Shown here piece by piece: positions 14,812 to 23,383 of a stretch of DNA of 35,533 nucleotides. How positions within the stretch are numbered: position 1 is the stretch's first letter; each line of letters begins with the position of its first letter. The stretch is from Candidatus Gastranaerophilales bacterium. Lineage in GTDB: Bacteria; Cyanobacteriota; Vampirovibrionia; Gastranaerophilales; UBA9971. A program made the translations under genes and the position numbers. The stretch is from the NCBI GenBank assembly GCA_028278305.1, contig JANQEP010000155.1:1-35533 (forward strand), read 5' to 3'. Under the pieces are notes generated by a model. The model did not search any database and was not told the origin of the DNA. It saw only the letters and a program-made list of their open reading frames with translations.

Positions 14812-15924
14812 TTATTTACCTTTTTTAAGCTCTTCGATTTCCTTTTTCAGGGCTTTTATTTCATCAAAAAGCTTTGCCGCATCTTTTTGCGCTTTAAGCT
14901 GTTTTATAAAATCCTTTCTATGAACGGCAGGAGAACCTATTATGATGCTTTTTTCAGGAAAGCTCTTGCTTACACCGGCTTTAGCCATAACTATTGAGTC
15001 TGCCCCTATGCAGACATGGTCAGCAATACCGACCTGTCCTGCTAAAACAACTCTGTCACCAACGGTTACGCTTCCGGAAATCCCCACCTGTGAGACAATA
15101 AGGCAATTTTTTCCAATTTTACAGTTATGACCTATCATTGCAAGATCATCTATTTTTGTTCCTTTTCCTATGGTTGTATTTTCAACAGTTCCGCTGTCAA
15201 TACAGGCATTTGCGCCTATTTCAACATCATCTTCAATGGTTACAGAGCCGAGGGACGGTATTTTATAAATTTTTTGTCCGCTGAAATCACCTTCTACTTT
15301 GCCCTGTTGTTTTGCGGTTTCTATAGTTCCAGGATTTTCGGTTACAAAGCTGAACCCGTCAGCGCCAATGCTTGCCCCGTGGTTAATTATTACGTTATTT
15401 CCTATTTTTGCATTATCCCCGATGTTTACTCCGGGATGGATAAGACAATTTGTGCCGATTTCAGTGAATTTTCCTATATAAGTATTGGGTAAAATCTTGG
15501 TATTGTTGCCTATAGCACATCCCCTGCCGATAAAAGCATTTGGACCTACTGAAACATTTTCGCCTAATTTTGCCGTCGGATCTACAAAAGCCCTTTCATG
15601 AATACCGGGATACGCGTCAACCGGTGTATAGAAAAGATGCAGAAGCTTCATCATGGCAAGTCTGGGTCTTTCCACCTCGATCGTAGCTATATTTTCCAGC
15701 GAAACCCCAAGCGGAACAACAGCTGCTCTTGCGCGCGATTCGGCAATATTTGCTATTTCTTCTTCTGAAATAGCCAGGGCAAGGGTTTCTTCATCAGCCA
15801 GAGCAGGGGGAGCCAGCTTTTTAATTATAATATCTTCCTGAGCCGCATTAAGGATTCCGCCTATGATATGGTTAATTTCAGAAAGTCTGTAAGCTTTTGT
15901 TTCATTTAAAATCGTATTTACCAT
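14812..15924 (-). CDS. lpxD: UDP-3-O-(3-hydroxyacyl)glucosamine N-acyltransferase
   Basis: Adds the second 3-hydroxyacyl chain, to the 2-amino group, after LpxC. The 370-residue product has the LpxD three-part build. Residues 1-105 form a uridine-binding N-domain (ending [20 protein letters not shown]), and 110-330 form a hexapeptide beta-helix with the catalytic His266 in [10 protein letters not shown] charged C-terminal coiled coil follows ([18 protein letters not shown]). It is slightly longer than the E. coli enzyme because of the C-terminal coil. First gene of the minus-strand lipid A cluster; the ribosome-binding site is AAGGG-like. The order lpxD-lpxC-fabZ-lpxA matches the arrangement known in cyanobacteria. 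Confidence 0.96.
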   Translation of the reverse strand: MVNTILNETKAYRLSEINHIIGGILNAAQEDIIIKKLAPPALADEETLALAISEEEIANIAESRARAAVVPLGVSLENIATIEVERPRLAMMKLLHLFYTPVDAYPGIHERAFVDPTAKLGENVSVGPNAFIGRGCAIGNNTKILPNTYIGKFTEIGTNCLIHPGVNIGDNAKIGNNVIINHGASIGADGFSFVTENPGTIETAKQQGKVEGDFSGQKIYKIPSLGSVTIEDDVEIGANACIDSGTVENTTIGKGTKIDDLAMIGHNCKIGKNCLIVSQVGISGSVTVGDRVVLAGQVGIADHVCIGADSIVMAKAGVSKSFPEKSIIIGSPAVHRKDFIKQLKAQKDAAKLFDEIKALKKEIEELKKGK

Positions 15925-16084
15925 ATTTTTTCTACCCTTTACTAATTCTTTTTTGTTATTTTATTAATAAAATAACTTTTAAACAAGAATGAAGTTTTTA
16001 ATTGTTACAACAAAACAGCTCTGATACCCGGAAATTCAGGAATTTTTTTTATTATTTCCTTATAAATCAGTTTTTCAGCTTTTT

Positions 16085-16435
16085 TCAGGTAATTATTTTA
16101 ACTTTTATATTATCAACTTTTTCCCCTTGAGTGAGTTTTTTACAATTTTCAAGGGTGTTTTTCACCATTACCATAAACTTTTTTTCCGTGTTTACAAAAA
16201 GAAAATAAGTTGCTTTACTCTCTATCAGTTTTGAAACATCATCTACAAGCATTTCCCCATTGTTAGAGAGCTCAAAAATAGAAAAAGAAAGGGGATCTGA
16301 TACACAGCTGTCTATAAAACAGTCATACTTTACGCTGGTTACTTTTGTAGAATCCTTTATTGCGGGTCTGCCTTTATTAGTAGAAAACCATTGCCACAGC
16401 TCATCTATAATACTGCTTAGTTTTATTTCATGCAT
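16085..16435 (-). CDS. Hypothetical protein downstream of DNA glycosylase
   Basis: 116-residue protein of unknown function. I chose the ATG at 16435 because AAGGAG lies 6-7 bases before it; a longer reading from 16504 would run into the glycosylase gene. The sequence begins with an amphipathic helix with Trp (IIDELWQWFSTNKGRPAIKD). It continues as mixed alpha/beta (TSVKYDCFIDSC; ATYFLFVNTEKKFMVMVKNT), suggesting a small globular domain. It starts 13 bases after the glycosylase stop, so they form a two-gene operon. Two close cysteines (CFIDSC) are noticeable. No signal peptide. Confidence 0.7.
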   Translation of the reverse strand: MHEIKLSSIIDELWQWFSTNKGRPAIKDSTKVTSVKYDCFIDSCVSDPLSFSIFELSNNGEMLVDDVSKLIESKATYFLFVNTEKKFMVMVKNTLENCKKLTQGEKVDNIKVKIIT

Positions 16436-16448
16436 GTCTTTCTCCTTG

Positions 16449-16991
16449 CTATTTCCTGGAAACAAACAGATTATCTTTAATATAAAACCGCCAGGGGTAA
16501 TCAACAGCTTTTTTAATTCCTATTCTTGTTGTAGTAACAATGTTTTTTAATGGTATACTTAAGTATTTTTCTGTTCGGATAGGGGATTTTTTATCTGTAA
16601 CATCAACTTCATTCAGTTCTTTTGTAATTTTCATTTCCCTGCAGAGTTTTCCGGGTCCGTTTGTGTTTTCAAGAGGAGAAACAGGTTCAAGCGCACGTAT
16701 TAAGACCGCTCCTGCAGTATCTTCCGGTTCCGTTACAAAGTTTAAGCAATGATACATTCCATAGATAAAATATACGTAAGCAATTCCCGGCTGTTTAAAA
16801 AGAGTTAAAGAGCGGGAAGTCTTACCTCTGAATGCATGGCATGCCGGGTCATTCTGCGTATAAGCCTCTGTTTCCACAATTATTCCGTTGTATATTCGCC
16901 CGTTAATTCTTCGGCTTAATTTACAGCCTAAAAGTTCCTGTGCAACAGTAACAGTATCCCTGTTAAAAAACTCTTTATCCAGAATTTCCAT
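16449..16991 (-). CDS. DNA-3-methyladenine glycosylase (AAG/Mpg family)
   Basis: Base-excision repair enzyme removing alkylated purines. Recognisable Aag-family elements are FFNRDTVTVAQELLGCKLSR, the active-site glutamate and tyrosine in IIVETEAYTQNDPACHAFRG, AYVYFIYGMYHCLNFVTEP, AGAVLIRALEP, and NGPGKLCREMKI. I used the ATG at 16991 (180 residues), where family homology begins and GGAAG stands about 10 bases upstream; the frame stays open to 17078. That length is a little below the usual 190-200. It is divergent from the CBS-domain gene, with 81 bases between starts, and is followed by a small unknown gene. Confidence 0.94.
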   Translation of the reverse strand: MEILDKEFFNRDTVTVAQELLGCKLSRRINGRIYNGIIVETEAYTQNDPACHAFRGKTSRSLTLFKQPGIAYVYFIYGMYHCLNFVTEPEDTAGAVLIRALEPVSPLENTNGPGKLCREMKITKELNEVDVTDKKSPIRTEKYLSIPLKNIVTTTRIGIKKAVDYPWRFYIKDNLFVSRK

Positions 16992-17072
16992 TATTTTAAA
17001 CTTCCGTCTGATGAAATTAACTGCCGCCTCTGCTATTTCTTTATATTGTACATTAACCTGAGGAATAAGCGG

Positions 17073-17525
17073 ATGCAATTTTATGTAAAAGATATAATGA
17101 CTATTGAGCCGGTAACAATAAAAGAAAATATTTCCATAAGAGATGTAATAAAAATTTTTTCCAGTAATGAAATTTCAGGACTGCCGGTTCTTGACCAGGA
17201 TAATAACCTCTCAGGGGTCATAAGTGCAACTGATATCATACAAAACGAAAGTTCCAATGATTTTTTTTCCGTACCTTATAAAGAAGGTATTGAATTTGAA
17301 AACCTTCAGAATTCAAAATTCCTTGATCACCCGGTTTCAACAATGATGTCAAGAGAATTGTTTACCATAGAACCGGACGCGACCATCGCGCAAATGGCAA
17401 AAGTAATGTATGAAAATAAGATTCACAGGCTTCTGGTTACTGAATACAATAAGTTAATCGGAATTGTAACAACTTTTGATGTACTAAAATTACTGGCTAC
17501 AAGTGATGAGAGCGTAGTAATCTGA
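17073..17525 (+). CDS. Two-CBS-domain protein
   Basis: 150-residue protein consisting of a tandem CBS pair, a module that usually senses adenosine nucleotides. The first CBS runs from VKDIMTIEPVTIKENISIRD to GVISATDII (residues 5-57). The second runs from VSTMMSRELFTIEPDATIA to IGIVTTFDVLKLLA (about 88-143). The ATG at 17073 is preceded by GAGGAA at 17060-17065; an upstream TTG at 17046 is less likely. There is no attached enzyme domain, so it is probably a free-standing regulator. Target unknown. It is single-gene, divergent from the glycosylase. Confidence 0.92.
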   Translation: MQFYVKDIMTIEPVTIKENISIRDVIKIFSSNEISGLPVLDQDNNLSGVISATDIIQNESSNDFFSVPYKEGIEFENLQNSKFLDHPVSTMMSRELFTIEPDATIAQMAKVMYENKIHRLLVTEYNKLIGIVTTFDVLKLLATSDESVVI

Positions 17526-17570
17526 TACGAAGGTATAAAAAATTCAGTACCCCTTAGATTTTACAAAAGC

Positions 17571-17586
17571 GTGAAAATTTTTTCAC
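17571..17586. terminator. Probable bidirectional terminator
   Basis: GTGAAAA (17571-17577), two T, then TTTTCAC (17580-17586) is a perfect short hairpin between the convergent CBS and rnhC genes. The stem is AT-rich and the T-tail is poor on the plus strand, so this is a moderate call. Confidence 0.4.
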
Positions 17587-17619
17587 TTACTTTACATTTT
17601 CGCAACACCTGTCAAAAAA

Positions 17620-18498
17620 TTAATTCTTAACTTTTTCTGTAGTCCTAAAATGCAATTTAGCTATATTGGATAATTTTTCAGGACCGTATTTATTAATAAA
17701 GATCTTCGCCTGTTTAATAACCTCTTCTGAAGCGCCTTTGGAAAATTTTATCCCGTACTCCCCGGACATTTTCTCTATTTTTCTGACAAACTCATCCCTT
17801 GCAAGCACTGATGCCGCTGCGACAGCTATATCATCTTCCGCTTTTGTTCTTTGCTCAAGATTAATTTTTTTACCCTGCTTTAAAAGAGCATTTTTTATCA
17901 GGGTTTCATTACCGAATTTATCGGATAGAGCGTTCATGCATGGTTTTTTTTCAAGGATATTCTCGATTGCCCTTGCATGCCCCCAGGCAAGAAGATTGTT
18001 TAAATTCCCGATTTTTTCGTAAAGTTCATTGTATTTTGCCGGGTTTATCGTAACTATTGAAAATACACTGATATTTTTTATTTGCGGGGAAATTTTCCTG
18101 ATCAGGGCATCGGTTAATTTTTTGCTATCCTGAACCCCGAGTGCTGATAATTCTTTTAAATTTTTCTCATCAGCCATAACCCCTGCTATTACCAGAGGTC
18201 CAAAGTAATCACCTTTACCTGACTCATCCGTTCCTATCCAGCTGGTATATCCGGAGGCTTTAAGACCGGGCTTTTGCGGGACAAAAGAGGCTTCTATAAA
18301 TTTAGCCGTAAAATCTTCAGCGTCTTTTCCCTGAACAAGAATTTTCCCGCTTTTATAAAGGGTAATAGTAATTTCGCTGTTTTGTGCCCTCCAGATAGCA
18401 TGTTCAGCGGGTTTAAAACTAAACCCATGGTTTTCAAGAGAGTTTTTTAACTTTTCTTTTTTAGAAAGGTCAAATTTTAAACTGCATGAATTAGACAT
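17620..18498 (-). CDS. rnhC: Ribonuclease HIII
   Basis: Cleaves RNA in RNA-DNA hybrids. The 292-residue product has the RNase HIII-type N-terminal TBP-like substrate-binding region (residues 1-85). The catalytic motif follows at 88-103, SWIGTDESGKGDYFGP, where DE of DESGKGD are catalytic. Then come QDSKKLTD (123-130), and AEDDIAVAAASVLARDEF with another metal-binding Asp. The DESGKGD string distinguishes HIII from RNase HII (DEAGRG). It is uncommon in LPS-bearing bacteria but known in several phyla. It follows the probable omega gene by 14 bases. Confidence 0.94.
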   Translation of the reverse strand: MSNSCSLKFDLSKKEKLKNSLENHGFSFKPAEHAIWRAQNSEITITLYKSGKILVQGKDAEDFTAKFIEASFVPQKPGLKASGYTSWIGTDESGKGDYFGPLVIAGVMADEKNLKELSALGVQDSKKLTDALIRKISPQIKNISVFSIVTINPAKYNELYEKIGNLNNLLAWGHARAIENILEKKPCMNALSDKFGNETLIKNALLKQGKKINLEQRTKAEDDIAVAAASVLARDEFVRKIEKMSGEYGIKFSKGASEEVIKQAKIFINKYGPEKLSNIAKLHFRTTEKVKN

Positions 18499-18512
18499 GA
18501 AATGTTTTTTAC

Positions 18513-18758
18513 TTACCCGACAAGTCCGCCGTCATCAGCCTCGCTGGCTTTTACCATTATGGCGTGCTGAACCGGTTTTTCTTTTTTAATGGAAGAATTA
18601 TATACTACTTCGTTTTCATATCCGAATTCATCCTGCGGGGGTCTTTGAAGTTGCTCATCAATAAGTTTTTTTGCAAGATCAGAAATCTCATATACCAGCT
18701 GGTATTTATTTTCGGTTTTTTCGTTTAAGTCCAGTGAAATCTTTATTATTTGATCCAT
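18513..18758 (-). CDS. rpoZ: Probable RNA polymerase omega subunit
   Basis: 81-residue protein whose central part, ENKYQLVYEISDLAKKLIDE (residues 16-35), reads like the conserved helix of omega (N-R-F/Y-x-L-x-x-x-A-x-x-A). KPVQHAIMVKASE near 60-73 resembles the omega stretch KPV-x-x-AI-x-E. An acidic insert QDEFGYENEVVYN sits between them. Omega assists assembly of the beta' subunit. The ATG has AGAGGT upstream. It is 14 bases before rnhC and after lepB in the same direction. Similarity is weak and the usual guanylate kinase neighbour is absent, so this is a tentative call. Confidence 0.55.
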   Translation of the reverse strand: MDQIIKISLDLNEKTENKYQLVYEISDLAKKLIDEQLQRPPQDEFGYENEVVYNSSIKKEKPVQHAIMVKASEADDGGLVG

Positions 18759-18823
18759 TATTTACCTCTTTATAAATCTTCTTAAAAACAGATAGTTTAT
18801 TATATTACGTTAAATTTTACATA

Positions 18824-19501
18824 TCAATTCTTAAAACCGGAAAATTTATCCTGTTCAAGCTCATATCTTCCGCTTTTCAGGATTCCTGCACGGTTAAGGG
18901 GCCAGAACCTGAAAAAAGCCTTTCCTACTATTCTTTCTTCCGGAAGCGCTCCCCAGTACCTGCTGTCAGTACTGTCGTTCCTATTATCGCCCATCATATA
19001 ATAGCTGTCTTCCGGCACTGTATAAGGACCGCACAACATTGTAGAGTCGCAAATACCTGAGAATACCGCTTTTTTATAAGATTCTTTAATTAAAATCCCG
19101 TTAATATAAACGCCTTTATTCGGCACAACTTCAACAGTGTCACCGGGAAGGGCAATTATTCTCTTGATATAAGCTTCATCCTTGCTGAAAAAGCCTATCA
19201 TACGGCTGAATTTCCCCAATAAAGAAGGGTCAAGCACCTGGTGCGGCGGATAAAAAACAACAATATCACCTCTTTCAGGCTCTGAAAATCTATAGGAAAT
19301 CTTTTCAATTATAAGATTATCACCTATCTGCAATGTCGGTTCCATAGAGCCGGAAGGAATCCAGCGCGGTTCTCCTATCAGGGATCTTATCAGCACTACA
19401 AGTACAAATACTATTAATAAGGTTTCTACAGTTTCTTTTATGAATGCTTTAACTTTTTCCTTATTAATTTTAATTTCGAGCAGTTTTTTATATTTATCCA
19501 T
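18824..19501 (-). CDS. lepB: Signal peptidase I
   Basis: Membrane serine protease that removes signal peptides of exported proteins. The 225-residue product has one N-terminal membrane segment (about 25-42, TLLIVFVLVVLIRSLIG). Catalytic Ser52 is in IPSGSMEPTLQIGD, Lys113 in YIKRIIALPGDTVEV, and the box GDNRNDSTDSRYWG is near the C-terminus. GAGGG lies before the ATG. It follows the polyprenyl synthase stop by 27 bases. The catalytic domain lies on the outer side of the membrane. It would process the TPR protein and the Spy-like protein of this window, among others. Confidence 0.96.
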   Translation of the reverse strand: MDKYKKLLEIKINKEKVKAFIKETVETLLIVFVLVVLIRSLIGEPRWIPSGSMEPTLQIGDNLIIEKISYRFSEPERGDIVVFYPPHQVLDPSLLGKFSRMIGFFSKDEAYIKRIIALPGDTVEVVPNKGVYINGILIKESYKKAVFSGICDSTMLCGPYTVPEDSYYMMGDNRNDSTDSRYWGALPEERIVGKAFFRFWPLNRAGILKSGRYELEQDKFSGFKN

Positions 19502-19528
19502 TATGTTTTATCCCTCTAAAAAATCGAA

Positions 19529-20545
19529 TTAAGATTTTCTTTCGGCAGTGTAGTATGCCAGGTCAATTAAAGCCTGTTTATAGGAATTATTTTCAATTAC
19601 ATCCAGGCTGCTTATAGCTTTTTGAATATAATTTTCAGCCAGGATACGGGCTTTGTTTATTCCGTCAGAGTCAAAAATAATTCTTAATGCTCTTTCAAAA
19701 TCTTTTTCGTTCCTGAATTTTCTATCTATGAGGTTTTTCAGGGTAAAATCTCCTTTTTCTTCATATTCCCGGTTTGCAAAAATTACAGGAGCTGTAATAA
19801 TTCCGTTTTTCAGGTCACTTGCAACAGGTTTGCCAATCTGTTGGAGAGTTCCGTTAAAATTAAGAATATCATCAATTATCTGAAAAGCTATTCCAAAATT
19901 CAAAGAATAACTTCTCGCCGCGTTTATTATAAGATTGTTTGCCTGCGGCGTAATCACAGCCGCGCATTCGGTTCCTGCCATAAAAAGCCTGGCTGTTTTT
20001 TTTTCCGACTTATTTATGTAGTCTTCGAGGCTAATTATTTTATAATTCTGGTTTTTCTGAAGAATTTCTCCTATACAAAGCTCGTTCAGTGTTTTTGAGA
20101 ATATTTCCGCTACCGGAGTATTTATGGATATCAATCTGGTAAGAGCTCTTGAAAGTATATAATCCCCGGTTATTACTGCTGTTTTTGCTCCCCATTTTTT
20201 ATTTAAGGTCATTACTCCCCGCCGGGTTTCAGAATTATCTATCACATCATCATGAATCAAGGATGCGGTATGTATCATTTCAATAGCCAGTGCCAGCTCA
20301 AAGTTATCAGGGAGAAGATGACCTTTATTAATGGCTTTTGAAAACAGAATTGATACAGCCGGTCTTAATCTTTTGCCGCCGGAATTGAAAAAATATCTCA
20401 CCATTTTGTCCAGATCAGAATTTCCGCTGTACAAATTCCCGGTTAAATTATCTTCCAGCAGAGAGAGATCTTTTTCTACGGGCTTAAGTATCTGGTCCAG
20501 CTTTTTTGAATATTTTGGAAATTTTTCAGTCAGTATATTGAGCAT
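19529..20545 (-). CDS. trans-Polyprenyl diphosphate synthase
   Basis: Condenses isopentenyl units to the prenyl chain of quinones or related lipids. The 338-residue product has GGKRLRPAV (56-64), the first aspartate-rich motif LIHDDVIDNSETRRG (96-110) and the second motif FQIIDDILNF (221-230). The residue four to five places before the first motif is Thr/Ala (MIHTASLIHDD), small, as in long-chain synthases, so a long prenyl product (solanesyl/octaprenyl-like) is likely. The ribosome-binding site is weak. It would supply chains that the UbiE-type domain at 4160-5533 methylates, if both serve quinone synthesis. Confidence 0.93.
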   Translation of the reverse strand: MLNILTEKFPKYSKKLDQILKPVEKDLSLLEDNLTGNLYSGNSDLDKMVRYFFNSGGKRLRPAVSILFSKAINKGHLLPDNFELALAIEMIHTASLIHDDVIDNSETRRGVMTLNKKWGAKTAVITGDYILSRALTRLISINTPVAEIFSKTLNELCIGEILQKNQNYKIISLEDYINKSEKKTARLFMAGTECAAVITPQANNLIINAARSYSLNFGIAFQIIDDILNFNGTLQQIGKPVASDLKNGIITAPVIFANREYEEKGDFTLKNLIDRKFRNEKDFERALRIIFDSDGINKARILAENYIQKAISSLDVIENNSYKQALIDLAYYTAERKS

Positions 20546-20579
20546 TTTTACTTTGAATATTTTTTAGTCTGTATAAAAT

Positions 20580-20660
20580 GGGCGAGGTGAGATTCGAACT
20601 CACACAGGGGTTTCCTACTAGTTCCTAAGACTAGCGCGTCTACCATTTCGCCACTCGCCC
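20580..20660 (-). tRNA. tRNA-Leu (anticodon UAG)
   Basis: Reads as an 81-base class II tRNA on the minus strand. The acceptor GGGCGAG pairs with CTCGCCC, and the D arm starts GCGAAATGG. The anticodon stem CTAGT/ACTAG encloses the loop CTTAGGA (anticodon TAG), the variable region is about 12 nt, and the T arm is GTGAGTTCGAATCTCAC. CCA is not encoded. UAG with this acceptor and a long variable arm fits leucine CUA/CUN codons. It lies before the polyprenyl synthase gene in the same direction. Confidence 0.95.
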
Positions 20661-20723
20661 TTAGTTTTAAACTCCAAATATATTATAAAATAAAAATTTT
20701 TTTTGTATTAGTAAGGAAGTAAT

Positions 20724-20915
20724 CCAGGGCTATTCAATTCTAAATTAGGCAAACTAAGCTTAAACTGTCACCCCGTGCTTGACACGGGGGCATCTATTCA
20801 ACCTTGATTTATCGCATATTAATGATTTTTACAGAGACCCCGTGTCAAGCACGGGGCAGGCTTCTCAAGTGCGGCATGACGTTATTAGCTTAAAATTAGA
20901 ATTGAATTACCCTGG
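20724..20915. mobile_element. MITE-like palindromic element (192 bp)
   Basis: Terminal inverted repeats: CCAGGGCTATTCAATTCTAA at 20724-20743 and its complement at 20896-20915, matching at 18 of 20 positions. Inside, CCCCGTGCTTGACACGGGG (20771-20789) is itself nearly palindromic and is repeated in exact inverse at 20838-20856. The right half also contains GTCATGCCGCACTTGAGAAG on the minus strand, the kind of string common in REP-like repeats. There is no coding capacity. This is a non-autonomous inverted-repeat element or a REP-type doublet (bacterial interspersed mosaic). Confidence 0.65.
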
Positions 20916-20946
20916 ACCACTTCTAAGAATTTTTTCTTTGTTCCTT
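20915..20946 (-). repeat. Intergenic repeat B, copy 2
   Basis: GACCACTTCTAAGAATTTTT followed by TCTTTGTTCCTT. It is nearly identical to 9067-9100 and, inverted, to the right end of the window. It abuts the MITE-like element at its left edge. Confidence 0.6.
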
Positions 20947-20995
20947 GCAAATGAATATTTGCCAGGATTTGTTTTTAATTTAAATTTTAAAAGTT

Positions 20996-21017
20996 CCCTT
21001 GTCAAAGGGGCTTTTTT
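20996..21017 (+). terminator. Attenuator-like hairpin upstream of guaB
   Basis: CCCTT (20996-21000) pairs with AAGGG (21005-21009), one further G-T pair, followed by a run of six T. It is on the same strand as guaB and 55 bases before it, while no plus-strand gene precedes it for a long way. It could be an attenuator in a guaB leader. Against this, TTGTCA at 20999-21004 could be a -35 box, in which case this is promoter rather than leader. Confidence 0.4.
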
Positions 21018-21056
21018 GGTATTAAACTATATCAAACCTTCCCGCAGGAAATTTAA

Positions 21057-22535
<1,479 letters not shown>

Positions 22536-22600
22536 GAAATTTATTATTTCTTTAAGTATATCAATCGGTTTAAATTCAATATTATTTCAGCCGGGATTTT

Positions 22601-23383
22601 TTATTTTCCTTCTAGCCAGTTTTCACCATCTCTAAATAAATACTTTATCACTCCATCTTTTTCTATTTCTTTTCTATCCCAATTCACATCACCATAATCA
22701 TTAAAGCGCCTTTCTATTATATTGTCTGGGAATGTAGCGACTGTTTGTTCTAAATAATTTCCTTGCTGGTCATAATGGTTATTTACTATTTTTCTTACTG
22801 TTCCATCTGGGTCTTCATGGACATATTCTAGAACCTTTTTTATCCCGTTAATCTCGATATACCTGTAAATATCTCTTGATCCGTCTGTTCTCTTACGGAC
22901 AGTTTTCTCCCAATGTTCATCATAATCCTCATTATAAAATTTTACTGTTCTACCGTCTGGGTGGATTACTGTTGCTCTTCCTGCAATATTATTTTTATAA
23001 TCAGTAAGCTCTTCTACTCTTCCATCCGGGAATCTATTAATGACATTTTCAATAGCTTCTTCTTCATCAAATTGCGTTATTCTGATTATTTTTTCATCGT
23101 CCACTATTCTTGTTCTTCTTCCAGGTGGTCTTTCCGGTGGTATTGGAGAATTCGCCGCCTTTGGTGCAGTTTTGTTATCGGTGCCGGAAGCTGGTGGAGC
23201 TGGAGCCGGTGCTGATGGTACAGCTGTTGATGCAGGTGTGTCAGGTTTCCTGCCAAGAATTCTTGCTATTGCATCAGATCCGTCTGAATCTGCTGCCGGT
23301 GCTGGTGTTGCTGCTGCCGGCGCTGGTGGTTTTATTGGTGGTGGGGGTTGTGTTGCCGCTGCTGCTCTCCCGCTGGAACCCAT
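22601..23383 (-). CDS. C-terminal part of a split Pro-rich repeat protein
   Basis: 260-residue frame that most likely continues the 23332-24807 gene after a frameshift. Its own ATG has no ribosome-binding site and a stop codon stands directly before it. The first 75 residues are a Pro/Ala linker (TQPPPPIKPPAPAAATPAPA), the same kind found between repeat blocks in the upstream frame. The rest is repeats of the form PDGxxxxYxDYxxxxW: FPDGRVEELTDY, HPDGRTVKFYNEDYDEHWEK, RTDGSRDIYRYIEINGI, EDPDGTVRKIVNNHYDQQG, FPDNIIERRFNDYGDVNWD. It ends FRDGENWLEGK. Function unknown; the repeats recall YD or MORN-like beta-hairpin repeats. Confidence 0.6.
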   Translation of the reverse strand: MGSSGRAAAATQPPPPIKPPAPAAATPAPAADSDGSDAIARILGRKPDTPASTAVPSAPAPAPPASGTDNKTAPKAANSPIPPERPPGRRTRIVDDEKIIRITQFDEEEAIENVINRFPDGRVEELTDYKNNIAGRATVIHPDGRTVKFYNEDYDEHWEKTVRKRTDGSRDIYRYIEINGIKKVLEYVHEDPDGTVRKIVNNHYDQQGNYLEQTVATFPDNIIERRFNDYGDVNWDRKEIEKDGVIKYLFRDGENWLEGK

